This document shows, piece by piece, positions 10,417 to 21,279 of a DNA stretch of 64,000 nt. Below the pieces are notes generated by a model. It was not told the origin of the DNA and searched no databases. It was given only the letters and a program-made list of their open reading frames with translations. This DNA comes from Neurospora tetrasperma FGSC 2508 (taxonomy: Eukaryota; Ascomycota; Sordariomycetes; Sordariales; Sordariaceae): positions 833,295 through 897,294 of the forward strand of contig NW_009799103.1 of the NCBI RefSeq assembly GCF_000213175.1. The letters are read 5' to 3'. A program made the translations under genes and the position numbers. Every line of letters starts with the position of its first letter. Position 1 is the stretch's first letter.

Positions 10417-11306
10417 GGGTACTATTATGGGAGGTAGTGCCTACAGCATTCATCTTGTGTGGTGGTTTCCCGGGAAGCTCTTTTGCAAGAAGGCCGAGAT
10501 TGGCGATATCACATGTTCCATCTTTACTTCCTTAAAATGTAGTTCGTGATAGACTTCCTGATGTAATGGAAGTCAATACCTAGCTACAACGAATTCGTCA
10601 TTTTATTACACACTTCTACATACCTATGTCAATTACCCTCTTTCTACCCAGAATCGCATGAGTTCAGCGCCCATGGGAGTCGGGTCACCCTGGGCATCGC
10701 CTCGACCGCCGCGTGCCCGAACCTCCCAGTGTTTGCTGCAAAGTGGAAGACCGTATAGAGGTAGCGTACACCCAAGAAATTTGAAGAAATTGTTCGCTCG
10801 TATTTTGATGCCGCCTCTCTTAAGCAGGAGAAGTGGAACGCCCACTCTCCGGCCGAGGAAATGGTCACAAGAATACCGCCTGATAGATCCAAGTGAGCTA
10901 GCTTCAAGAAGCTACATTTGATTATTCTTTGTATTTACCTATTCAGTAGGTCTCTTGTCATTTTTTCCACTCACTCTCATCAGAAGCGTCGAGCCAGGTG
11001 GGGTGAATTCAGCGTTTGCTTTTCGTCGAAGCCCGGTCGGCTGCTTTCGACTTGCTTCTCTTGGTCCACTGCAAGTGCCATGTGCGAGGTGTGAAGCTCT
11101 CGAAATCTGTAATGACTGTAAAGGTCACGGGGACTACACCACCTGAAATTGGTCCTTCTTTCCTTGCAGTTCTCAACCTCCGCCGTGCAACACCAACGCG
11201 CATCCATTTGCACCACACCTTTCACCTCTCTCAAAACCGTGCACATTGGTTCACCATATATAACGTTCAACAAACGTCATCATTCTTCGATAACACCTCT
11301 AGGAAG
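10417..11306. other. Spacer between E and F, with gene fragment and weak promoter trace
   Basis: Contains the decayed fragment listed separately (10633-10896). A GGGGTGAATTCAGCG near 11001 resembles the family promoter element with a short deletion. TATATAA at 11257-11263 lies only 50 nt before the first ATG of F. Confidence 0.35.
10633..10896 (+). pseudogene. Unidentified gene fragment with two in-frame stops
   Basis: One frame stays open for about 88 codons except for two TAG codons six bases apart in the middle. The halves read like ordinary globular protein (FYPESHEFSAHG..., then KKFEEIVRSYFDAASLKQEKW...). No start and no splice sites were found, and it does not resemble the neighbouring family. 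Most likely a relic of an unrelated gene, but chance cannot be excluded. Confidence 0.25.
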
Positions 11307-11980
11307 ATGTAATCCATTGGAATCAACCTTGCAATGATGACTAAGTCGCTTCTCCAGAGTTTGCTAACCACACAGTTTTCGGTCTCCCTCTCATGTCATC
11401 AACCATCACTACTAGAGATACCTTCTAACCCACCTTTCTCAACAACAGTTCAGTCGTACACTGAAGATCATTTGTACACTCCCAATGAGCGCGAAGCTTT
11501 GGCCCGTCACTTGATTGCGGATAGCAACATTGACAGCTATGAGAAATACGAGGAGGTGATGTTTGCCCTGCATGGGTACATCAACCCTCTCAGAAAGACT
11601 TATTGGAAGAGGAAGGCTCGCGATGCCGAGGAATTGTTCACCATTCAGAGGCGCGAGCGCCTTGCCATCGAACTTCTTGGCTTTATCAAAGGTATGATGA
11701 GTCTTGGTTACGTCCTGTGTGGTTGTGGGGAGGCGGCTGACATTAGTGGATGGATGCCTCTTTTGATGACAATGAGATCGGTGAAGGCAACGTTTTATGT
11801 TCCTGCCCCTACTGGAAAGAACAGGATATGTACTTTCGTCGTAGACAGGCTGACAGCCGAGGCCTGTGAGTAAAACCAATGATGACCTCCTTCATACAAG
11901 CCCTGTTCAAATTTCTGAGTGGAAAAGCCAATGCGGTTCATGCTGTAGTCGTTGTTCACGAAGTCTCCAAGGAGAAATAG
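11307..11980 (+). pseudogene. Family copy F, decaying
   Basis: Aligns with the tandem genes exon by exon. The expected ATG (11307) is followed at once by TAA; two further ATGs at 11334 and 11337 keep the frame. The intron-1 donor is CTAAGTCGCTTCTCC at 11341, where the other copies have GTAAGTCGCATCTCC, so the donor is destroyed. Intron 1 would then be read through, in frame (108 nt). The core exon (11449-11691, 81 codons) is open, with YEKYEEVMFALHGYINPLRK and RRERLAIELLGFI. The third exon, from 11901, runs SGKANAVHAVVVVHEVSKEK and stops at TAG (11978-11980); beyond it the expected acidic sequence (DGDIDEVE) continues untranslated. A shortened protein starting at 11334 remains possible. Confidence 0.6.
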
Positions 11981-12786
11981 AAGGATGGGGATATAGACGA
12001 GGTTGAGTCGTCTCTCTACGCATAATTGAGTTTACGGACTAGTATTCTCTTCTGTGGTAGATCGATCTCGTCATGCCCAACTACCTCAACACCCGTTCTA
12101 CTCCGGTTGATAGAGAGCTGGGGGGACGTGAACATCAATGATGAATTTGTAGTTCGGGACATCCTTTTGAATCCTTTGTTGCCCACTTCCATCAGTTTAA
12201 TTATTTGTTACTTGATGATGTTCGGTTGTATAGTCACGACGCCAAGTGGTATGAACATGACGTTGAGCCCATAACTCACGACGAGAGTGCTGCAAAGGCA
12301 GTTAGGGGAGGTAACTGACACAATTTCTGACGTCTCATGCTTAGCACAATTCTATTGTTCATATCTCACACTTTCCCTTTTAAAGATGGATCGTGTATGT
12401 ACTGTATGTGGCTCTAGCTCCCTTTCATAGCACAAGCTCATTGTTCTGAGGTACCCTGTTGATGGTAACAAAGAAACGCCTGATGAACCCCAAACTCCCT
12501 GGCCCCTGGGATCGTAGCAGAAGATTTTGTGTCACCCCCAACGCCATCCAATAAATTTCCATCAAATCCCCTTCAGAGCATTTTGTCTCATACCGAGGTT
12601 CCCATCTCTCCAAGCGCAAATTCGGGACGAATATCCCCTTTGTCGACTGATACATATCATCTGTCGGTGGCTTCTTCAATGTTGAACAAGTTCGCGAGAT
12701 TTCCACACGTCAATGGCAACGATGGCGCCCCTCCTGGTACGATGTTTGAGTGAGTGTCGAGGTAGACGATGGTATATGGTGCGAAG
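11981..12786. other. Spacer between F and G
   Basis: No supported gene. A short acidic stretch near 12250-12290 (HDVEPITHDES in the plus strand) might be the residue of the last exon of F, but it has no W-x-x-V end. Confidence 0.3.
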
Positions 12787-13658
12787 CTAATCACGGGCGA
12801 CGATCATGTCAAAGACTTCTGTGAAACCAAATGGTGAGCTTTAAGAGAGGCCTCAGAAAAATTGTGCAGTGTACGTACCTAGGTCGTTCAACATGCCACA
12901 ATGGATGTAGATGATAGCGCGAAGAAATTTGCTTTGCATCTCCAGGCGCTCATAGGCCATTCCGCGCGGGATGTTGTGCCTATATGCTGGATTTCCGATG
13001 ATGACGGCATCCAATTGCTCCAGAATCCGTTCCGCAGCGCTTCTGACCACCCGTGGGGAGGTGCCCGTTCTATACGCGTGCTTGAACCACTTGATCGCTT
13101 CGGCGAGGATCTCGGCTGAGCATGGTGGAATGCCTCCATTGGCAGCAGTCATGTCGGAGACTATTGCATTTGTCAGAGAGAGGTAGAGAAGAAGAAGACC
13201 GGCGCAAGGGAGGCAAGGACATACTGATGGTGTCTACAGGAAGAGTCTGCAACGCAGTGAGTACGGGAGGAGGCGGAAGATGGAGAATGATCTCTACAGA
13301 CAGTTAGTACAGGTAAATGTTGGATTATACCGATGCGAAACACGCTCAACCAGAGGGTATCACCGGAGATCTCCCATGTGAACTATGAAGCATATGAAGG
13401 ACACTCACTCTTGATCATCATGGGCTTTTCTGAGGTGCTGTGGGTAGTCGACGTTGAGGCAGCTTCATCGGCTGGCTTGGAGCTAGCAGTGGAAACGGGC
13501 TCTGGGAATAGCAATTCCGACTTGTCGTCAACATCGGGGGCTGTCGCAAGCTTCGGTTGTTTTCCCTCGTCGTCGACGACGACAGGCTCAGCGGAGCGCC
13601 TTGGAGTTTGCAGCTTCTGCGCTGTGGTACTTCGAGTGATGTATTCGGTGCGCGCCAT
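12787..13658 (-). CDS. Family gene G, distant member, 210 aa
   Basis: Minus-strand exons 13658-13409, 13293-13225, 13160-12879 and 12818-12787, all introns phase 1. Exon 1 (83 codons, start MARTEY) is charged and disordered, with an acidic DDKSELLFPEP stretch that matches DDESWLLLPEP in gene H. Exon 2 is 69 nt and ends LPVDTI. Exon 3 (94 codons) is the helical core, with EILAEAIKWFKHA, ERILEQLDAVII and KFLRAIIYIHCGML. The tail exon adds only EVFDMIVARD. The ATG lies in good context (CAATGGC). Its divergent partner H starts 566 nt away. Function unknown; assignment rests on matching exon plan, motif order and alignment with H. Confidence 0.75.
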
Positions 13659-14223
13659 TGTGTGATACGTTATCGAGTGTTGTGAATATTGTGTGTGGCT
13701 GTTTCTGGCTTGGGCGCTGGATGGAGAATCGAGGTATCGCAAAGGCGGTTGTGGGTGAGGGTGCAGACTAACCGGAAATATTGCGACGGCGAGCGACAGG
13801 ACACACACGCCAGCCTGGAAAGGAGGGGTGAAGAGTGGATAGTAAGGTTCTACATGGCGTGTTCAGTGAATTACCCCAGAGTCAGCAAAGATGGAAGGAA
13901 CTACCCACGATCAAGGTCCTATTTGCGGTGAACACCATGCCAGTTTGGCAACCGTAAATTGTGAACAACTTGCTTGTAACCATTCTCATCGATACTTCAG
14001 GCTCGGATTCAGGTCTGGGATCTCAAGGTCGCTACCGGAGTCGCATGTCACTTGTCGACAATATATAACCTCATCCACTCACCACAATACTCCTCCACCT
14101 TTTCACACCTCAACATCATCGACCAAAATTTGCCTACTGCTCAGCCAACTTTTTACCGCACCTTCGAAGCAAAAAGACCACCTCCTCTACCAACTTCCAT
14201 ACCTAACCACAACAAACGCAACA
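13659..14223. promoter_or_regulatory. Divergent promoter region between G and H
   Basis: G and H are transcribed away from this 565-nt interval. H has TATATAA at 14062-14068, 156-162 nt before its ATG, close to the spacing used by genes A-E. No clear TATA box was seen for G. Confidence 0.5.
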
Positions 14224-15135
14224 ATGGTCCGTGTAAAGTTCTCCACGAAGCCCCCTCCTCATTGGAAGACACACTCGTCGGACGCGAGGAAGCGCCAACA
14301 GACCAAGAAGGGTCGACAGTCCAAGGTCGAGAACGACTCCCAAGATGACGAGAGCTGGCTTCTTCTTCCGGAGCCTGCCCCGGACGCAATCATGCAAGAG
14401 CTCGACAAGCCGACAAGAGGTAAGCAAGAATCCAGGATACTATTTCCGGTGCTCAATACTAACCCAGAAGTTCTAGTTCACATTCCTACTCCCCTTCCTG
14501 GCACACGCCTACATGGGGCTATGGAACTGATTCCCATTGGAGACATCGGTAAGTCGTCCACGTTGATCTTCATCAATCACATATACGCCTTGCTGCGCTT
14601 TGGAATTTCAATCACTAACACGGAGGTATCAACAACAGTCGACCAGATGTATAGTCTCGGATGTCCTCCCACCAACGAAGAGGTGGTTTCCAACGCGAAA
14701 CTATTCATTCAAGCTGCGGCAGAACTCGATGCCACAGGGAAGGTCAAGGACGCGGCGGAAGTCATCCTTGTTGACTTGGCATATACGATCAAAGGTCGCG
14801 ACACCGGAGCCTTCCCGGTTGGCCAGCAGTACGAGTATCTTGAGAAGCAGGTCACCTTCCTCGGTACCATCCTGGAGCACATTGGCCACCCTCCCAAGAC
14901 CAGTAAGTTCTCCGTTGACTCTTGCCAAACATTCCCTCGACAAGGCCACGGTGTCGGGACCTGCCTCAATAGGGTCGCTCATTGCTACAGTTTACTGACG
15001 CTCCTTCCCGCTCTAGTTACCTGTATCGCAAAGCCTACGACCACGAAGCCCATCAGAAAGCGTGTGTCCCAATTGCGGCAGGACATTCCAAAGACCGACC
15101 GCGTCCTCCGCTCAAGAGCCACAAGGTCGGACTAA
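14224..15135 (+). CDS. Family gene H, distant member, 219 aa
   Basis: Exons 14224-14419, 14468-14548, 14639-14902 and 15017-15135, phase-1 introns. An open frame also runs upstream of 14224, but the ATG at 14224 fits the position of TATATAA and the equivalent start of G. Exon 1 (65 codons) is basic, then acidic, with DDESWLLLPEP. Exon 2 (81 nt) reads VLVHIPTPLPG and ends MELIPIGDI, the best example of the family motif. Exon 3 (88 codons) is the helical core, ending TFLGTILEHIG. Exon 4 adds a strongly basic tail (TTTKPIRKRVSQL, VLRSRATRSD), unlike the acidic tails of A-E, and could be a nuclear-targeting or nucleic-acid-binding tail. Function unknown. Confidence 0.78.
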   Translation: MVRVKFSTKPPPHWKTHSSDARKRQQTKKGRQSKVENDSQDDESWLLLPEPAPDAIMQELDKPTRGKQESRILFPVLNTNPEVLVHIPTPLPGTRLHGAMELIPIGDIGKSSTLIFINHIYALLRFGISITNTEVSTTVDQMYSLGCPPTNEEVVSNAKLFIQAAAELDATGKVKDAAEVILVDLAYTIKGRDTGAFPVGQQYEYLEKQVTFLGTILEHIGHPPKTSKFSVDSCQTFPRQGHGVGTCLNRVAHCYSLLTLLPALVTCIAKPTTTKPIRKRVSQLRQDIPKTDRVLRSRATRSD

Positions 15136-16050
15136 TCGTTTGCGGCGTCATAGTATCGGGAAACTGGCCCCCGCTCAAGAGTCAACAGAGCATGTGGGAT
15201 CAGATACTGTCAAAGTAGCATGTACAGAAGCACCATGAGAGACCAAAGACCAAACATGGCCCCAAGCTATTTTGCGCCGAGTACTTCGGAAGGCCGGAGG
15301 ATACTTGAGACTATCACATGGGATGAACAAGCGATATGTTTCAAGGGACGATTGAGGAATGTTTCGATAGAAGGCAGGATGGAGAATATGAGATGATCAC
15401 TGTGCAAGGGACTAGAAGGACAGAGAAATGCAATGGAATGTGTAGCAGGAAGAACATCCCAATGACACCTGTCTAGTCATCTGTATCTTGAATCAGAATG
15501 GTACTTAACGTGTTGGTGTCTCCAATGATGAACCTTCAAGTGACTGTTGTATGGAAATCGACAAGACAGATGTGATAACGGTGAGTGTTGGCACAGAGTC
15601 ACGATGTAAATCGGTGTGAGCACAATCAGCACGAGATTGAAGGTGGAGATAATGACTATAAAACATACAATTGACATCGATGAACCGAACGAGCAACAAA
15701 TCGGGAAACAAAACAAAACATTGTTGTACTTTTTGTGAGAGTGTCCTTACAGAGTACTTCCCCAGACCGCAGATCTGCACTCTTCCCCAACACCATCCCT
15801 TCAACACCTCCATTGTGACAACTGTCCAGCCCCACCGTTGTCTTCTTCATAACGTGGTTCGTCAAGTCGGTTGACTCGGTGATTTCTTTGGGAGAACTCG
15901 ACATGAGGATGAAAAATAGGCACAAAACATTCCCTGTCGGACATTAAGCGTGGTCCCTAACACGAGTGATAAGTGTTAACACGACTCTTCGAACAATCCG
16001 GAATAATGGATATACGCTGAATAACTCACGAACGGGGACGGACGGGGAGC
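15136..16050. other. Spacer H-I
   Basis: No supported gene. A minus-strand open frame (15925-15656) could supply a C-terminal exon to gene I if a GC-AG intron is used there, but the evidence is thin. Confidence 0.3.
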
Positions 16051-17179
16051 TTACTTGCCAAGCTCATCAAGAAAGACTTGTTGAAGTCTGAACTTCAAGA
16101 CCTCTGTCCTCAGGTCTTGTTGAGCGGAGAACTCGTTGATCCTGTGCAGGACCTCAAATTCCAGCGTCCTCGCCGCCTTTCTCACTGCTTGTACGGTCTC
16201 GTTCTCCCGGGCCCTAGCCAGGAAGACGCGCGCCTCAGCCGCTACCATTTCCAAAGTAGGTGCTCGCAACCTAGGCAAACTCTCGGCAAACAGTCGGTTG
16301 ACTAGTGTGGGAGATAGAGGTGTTAGTGGAAGTCCAAATGTGGATCGGGGTTAACATGGGTTAGGCAGCTTGAACATGTGAAGGAATGAGCAACTTACTG
16401 ATATCGACGACTGGAACTAACTGAAGTGCCGCCTTGGTACGCGCGTCAGTAGTCGGCTGTACGACTTCTTGGTTTCCCTGCGCGGTGCGTGGCATCATGG
16501 CCTGCTGGTGGACGGTCCCGACATTTCTGGGCTGTGAACGATCCATGACTGGATGCTCCTCGACGTCAATGGCATAAGCTGAAACAGCAGCCGGAGCGGT
16601 GGCCGGTGTAAATGAGGGTGGAGCAGCGTTCTTAGAAGTGGTCGGCATACTGGCTTGAACACTGGAAACTGCATCATTGGCAGGTAGCTCTGCAACATTG
16701 TCGTCGTTTCCAAACTCAAACAGTGCCGGGTCCACCAGGTCCATATATCCATATTCTTCGTGATCAGCTGCATCGGTGATGACAGTAGGCAAATCAACGG
16801 CTGTAACATTACCTGAAGCACTGGCCGGAGCGGACACTGGAGCCATGACTGTGGGTGTGTCCATGGTTGTGGTCGTCGCGGTGGTGGTGTTCGAGATAGC
16901 AGAGTTGGAGGCAGCTCTGGCGGCAGCCCTAGTAACCCTCCTGGTAAAGGGCGTGATACTCGTTGCAGGTCCAGAGGGCACATTGGGGTTAGCAGCGGTG
17001 GTAGCGCCGGTCGGAACTTCGGGAATCTCGCCAGCCTCTCTGCGACGCTGTAGCTCCTTCTGGCGCTCTAGCTCCTGAAGCCTACGACGCTCTTCGCGGC
17101 GCTGACGACGCTGGAGCAGCTGGCTCCAATCGGAAACCTCTTCACCTATGCGTTCCTTGACGTACTTCACACGAGCCAT
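16051..17179 (-). CDS. Family gene I, long N-terminus, 343 aa
   Basis: Minus-strand exons 17179-16399 and 16301-16051, joined in phase 1. Exon 1 (260 codons) begins MARVKYVKERIG, then a highly charged coiled-coil-like stretch (residues about 20-50: QRRQRREERRRLQELERQ), a Thr/Ala/Ser-rich disordered middle, and ends LQLVPVVDI. The short IP-[IV]-x-x-I exon of the other members is therefore fused to exon 1 here. The second exon is the helical core, ending FLDELGK-stop. The stop overlaps GGCAAGTAAG; splicing at G|GCAAGT (a legal GC-AG donor, phase 1) would remove the stop and add a tail exon like those of G-M. A CTATATTTC box lies about 148 nt upstream of the ATG. Function unknown. Confidence 0.7.
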
Positions 17180-18606
17180 CTTGGTTTGTTAGTCGCGAAT
17201 AGGTGCTGTTTGTTGGTGATTGCGTGGTGGAAAACGAGGAAGGTTCGACGATCTTGCTGTGTGTTTTTGGGCAAATTTCTGAGAAGAGGTAGAAGTTTTT
17301 GGTGGTACGATTCGGGGAGGAATGAAATATAGAAGGGGATGGGACGGGACGAGCCTGTTTGCCTAGACTCCCGAGTGAATGTCTATTTGCGCGACCACCT
17401 CCGGGCCGGCAACACTTCTGGACACTGTCAGCTGAGAAAACCTTCTGGCGTCCCACGTAGCTCCTGGAGTCGAAACCCCATTTGGCACCTACCGTAAAAT
17501 CAGGCCCCTTTGGAAGAGATGACTGATTTCAGGAGTGAGGGTGACTACTACATGTATCCGAATCAGATTATAGTGTCACCTCATGATCTGACAATACATT
17601 TGGACCATGCGGTGGTTCAACTGTTAAATGTAGCTAAGGAAGTGATTGTATGTCTCCGGGACTGATACTGTTTGGTTTGTACTTCCTCTAGTTTGAGGCC
17701 CTGTTTCCTCACGTCAAGTATGAATACCAATATGAACGGCAAAAGTTTGTGGGAAGATGGCAAAGGAAAACCAAAGACGTTTCATGCTGTTTCAAAGACA
17801 GAGACATCACCACAGACGCAAATGCAAACAGTAACAGTTCAACTGGACATTGGTATAGTCTCGTAGGAAATGTATGGGATTTCAGTACTTTTTGGCTTAA
17901 TCCACATGATGAAAGCCAAGATTGAGTACATTGTTGATGGGCAAAGTTTGCATGATAGCTGTCAACTTGACGCATTGGTGGGAGGCTTCAGGATACAGAG
18001 CTGTCGCTTCTTACATCTTGATGCCCTCGAGACTTCACGGGCTGAATAGTATCTTCCGATCTTCACAGACAGTTAAGACACGCGGTGTATGTCAAGAATC
18101 CTGGTACGAGAGAGGTCTGTTGGTGCATATAGTAGATGCTGTGGGATGACCTCTACACTACACATGGAACACAAATCCTGGAAGTTTTATACCACAGCCT
18201 GGCAAAGAAGTCAACTGGTCACCCGTGCAAACAAGTGAGTAGTCTACACTGCTTTCAACTGACTCCTAGAGCCACTAGTGGTAGCGAGTGACCATTTCAT
18301 CTGACTTCACGCCAAACATTATCCCATACATAATCATCCTCATCAACTCAAATATCTCACTGCCCTCTCGTCTGAAGACTTCTTCATTCCATGTCAGACA
18401 TGACACCGGCTCTCCGGCAACATAGTTCGTCCCCCAACTTGGTCATACAAGAGTCTCATGCGCAAGGATATGTCGCTTCCGGACGATGGCTTCATCGAAG
18501 TCTAGAAAAGGTAGGACGCTGGTCGTTTTGTACGCGTTGCGATACCGACTTCGGTAGTCGAATAGAGAGCTCGAGCCGTTGTTCAGGAGAAGTCATCGCA
18601 CGAGGG
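17180..18606. other. Spacer I-J
   Basis: About 1.4 kb without a supported gene. It contains the promoter of I near 17320 and otherwise only short overlapping open frames. Confidence 0.4.
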
Positions 18607-19490
18607 TTACAGTCCCTTGGGCATCCAAAGATCAGCTTTGTCAGTTTCAACGAATGCTTTGGCCAACTCTAAGGACAAGCCGTGTTAGCAATGCTCCTTT
18701 GTACCAAGCCCTCTTAAGGTTATGGGGAGGAGAAAACATACCAGCACGGATAGCCCTCATGGCCTTGACAAATTGTAGTTTGGCTTTTAGCGTCTCGTAC
18801 GCCTTGTATCTTGGTGTCGTCCGCTCCAGGATTGGTTCAAAATGGCGGATGAGTACGTTCGCCGCAAACCGGATCAGGGAAGCAGGGTATGTACTGCACA
18901 CGTCCAAGAAGTAGTACGTGGCTGCCGTCGCAATGTCTTCCTCGTTCGGGACCTTTTCGAGGTTTTTGGCAATCAGGTTGTCCACTGTTGGCACGAACAT
19001 GTCAGTGAACATTGGCAACATTGAGAGACTCCTTGGGGACAACGCTGCTGAGAGGCCAACTGGAGAGGAACGTACAAATATCTTTTATTGGGATGAACTG
19101 CATTGCATCCCGTACGTGTGAAGGGGGCAAGCGGATGATTACCCCTATGGTAGGCTTGGTGTCAGTAGGGGATCCCAACAAATTCTATGGGCGCACGTCG
19201 AACATTGGGGCGGCTCATCCTGTTCTGCTTTTTGGTATGTGCCCTCCTGGAGAGCGCGGTCTTTGTAGTGGAGTTGAAGGTGGTTGGCTGTGGGAATGCC
19301 TCAGAGGTGGTGTCGCTCTGGTTTCGCTTCTGCCGCTCGTTGCTCTGAAGCTGCCTCAGCCGCTTACTGGCGTCGATTTGAGGCTGTATGAGCCTCACGC
19401 TAGATCGAGCGAAACGTGCAAAACACGAAGGAGGGTGCGGTGTTGCACGCTGAACGTTTCAGTCTTCGTCGGGGAGTGTGAGATTGCCAT
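18607..19490 (-). CDS. Family gene J, distant member, about 200 aa
   Basis: Minus-strand exons: 19490-19449 (tentative), 19383-19197, 19144-19076 (69 nt), 18984-18742 (243 nt) and 18668-18607. The last three are secure: the 69-nt exon reads VIIRLPPSHVRDAM and ends FIPIKDI; the 243-nt exon is the helical core (AATYYFLDVC, RFAANVLIRHFEPILE, KLQFVKAMRAIRA); the tail is ELAKAFVETDKADLWMPKGL. The second exon is Gln/Arg-rich (KRLRQLQSNERQKR), as in gene I. Its 52-nt downstream intron has a GTGCGC donor and TACTGAC branch. The start exon (MAISHSPTKTE) is the only ATG that joins in frame, through a weak GTGCAA donor, so the N-terminus is uncertain. Function unknown. Confidence 0.65.
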
Positions 19491-20427
19491 TGTGGACAGT
19501 TGGTACGGTTATGGCTCGTCGTTTTTGGTTGCTGAGATTGGCGTTTGTTGGCGAGAGACCGGGCGCTTCTAAATTGGTGCGGCATCTGGAAAGACAATCT
19601 TGACGAGGTGAATAGCAATGGACGAGCGAGGGGTAGCAAAGTACGAGTTGGCGGGCCTTAGGAGGGGTTCACATCGGTGAAATGGAAATTAGGAAAGGAA
19701 AGAACGATTGGATCCAGTCTGGCGACCCCGGAACCTTCCTTCAACCAGACTTCACTTGCATCCCCGCTGCCCGTACAGTGAATCCCTCCTATATACGCCC
19801 TAAAAGCATAACGCGTCAACGATACGCTTGAAGTTTTCAGCTTCATCTGAAGAAGGGGAAATGCGGGAATGATCGCCAGTGGAAAATCACTGAAGAGGAT
19901 TCATGAACATCACCTCGGAGACACCTCCACCACTCCAGCTCATCTTGAACCAGGCACTTTCCACGTATTATATTGAAAGATATATACGGCTGGAGTTGAA
20001 AACGACTGAACAACATGTCAGTAGGCGGCTGCCACGAAAACCCAAAGGTTCTGCTTTGGGCCGTCGGAGGCCTTTCGACTCGATCCACTTGCTGGGAAGG
20101 AGAGTAGTGAGTATATGATCCCTCTCTTGTTCTGGTCGTCACGTGGAGACAGGTTCGCCTCTGGTCCAACAGCTTGCCCGCAACGTATACAACGAACCTG
20201 GAAGGTTTGAGCATCTGGAGCTGGAGGTGAAGGCACCTCTTCACTTCAAGGTCCTACCCCATGGATACCTCCCATCTGTGATATTTATAGCCACCCCTCA
20301 ACTTTTTCTCCGTCTCTTGCAAAACAACGCTGCGACTGATTGTCACCCTCTCACATACCGCACTCTACCAAGCTTTGCATCAGAAACCCTCCAAACAGAG
20401 CCCTTCTCAGACCAGTACATCGCAACC
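19491..20427. promoter_or_regulatory. Divergent interval between J and K
   Basis: Candidate TATA boxes are TATATAG on the minus strand near 19789-19796 (for J, about 300 nt from its tentative ATG) and TATTTATA near 20282-20289 (for K, about 140 nt from its ATG). No other gene is seen. Confidence 0.4.
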
Positions 20428-21279
20428 ATGGACAACACAAACGACAAGCAACCCGATTCTCCCAGCAGCATTCCTCTTCTCGCAGTTGTCACCGGAAGCG
20501 AGGCCATCCCTCAGCCCAATGTGCCACAGGAGGGCCGGATGACACGCGGTATGAAGGCCGCTGGCAGGACAATCCCCCCCGTCGCCACTCCAATGAAGCG
20601 GAAAGCCAGAGCCCCAAAACCCATCATCATCAAGAAGAAAGAGCCCAATGTCCTTGACGACACATCGTCCCAGGGTACGGCTAATTTGAAGAAGACCAAG
20701 GGTGAGTGATCCAATATCTGAGTTTGTATTGCTCCGTGCAATTTTCCTGTGACTTCAGAGACTAACACGCATCATCTTCTGTAGCACCTTCGCTTGACCC
20801 CACCGATCCGTGGGCATGCGGCCCAGATGGTGTTCCAGTTATTGACAGAATTGGTAAGTGTGCTCCCCTCAACTTTTCTTCATCTACTTTGGTCCAAGCC
20901 GTTGACACTTATCAACAGTCTGTCATCTCACCAGGGGCTACGCCAGGACCCCAAGGGAAGATGAACTATCAGAGGCGGCCCACAAGTTCAAATGGCGCGC
21001 CATTAAAAGACATAGTCTTCGGGATCTGAAGACGATTACCATTACCAAGAAGCACCAGGCTCGCAAGAAGCTGGCAGAGAATCCCGGAGACAAGCTCCAG
21101 CAGATCAAACTTGATCTACTCAAGGTAATCACTGCCCACATTACGAGTAAGTGTCATTCATCAGTGAGAGCTTTCAGAGAATAGAGGAACATGTGAGCTA
21201 ACAGGTGGTCTTAGGCGAATACTCCGACGCCATGTATGCGAAATGGAGAGAGGGCCGCGAGAAGGTCAAAATGAACTAG
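20428..21279 (+). CDS. Family gene K, distant member, 211 aa
   Basis: Exons 20428-20701, 20785-20853 (69 nt), 20919-21146 (228 nt) and 21215-21279 (65 nt), all introns phase 1. Exon 1 (91 codons, MDNTNDKQPD) is disordered, with a basic patch (TPMKRKARAPKP, IIIKKKEP) that could act as a nuclear localisation signal. Exon 2 ends PVIDRI. The core exon is more basic than in its relatives (KWRAIKRHSLRDLK, TKKHQARKKL) and ends LLKVITAHIT. The tail is EYSDAMYAKWREGREKVKMN; its exon is the same length as the last exon of B, C and D. Function unknown. Confidence 0.75.

Noticed and set aside
13891-14223. Upstream extension of gene H to 13891
   Set aside because: The extra frame covers the TATATAA box and the leader; the ATG at 14224 matches the start of its paralogue.
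16495-17078. Long frames overlapping gene I on both strands
   Set aside because: Low-complexity shadows of the Thr/Ala-rich first exon.
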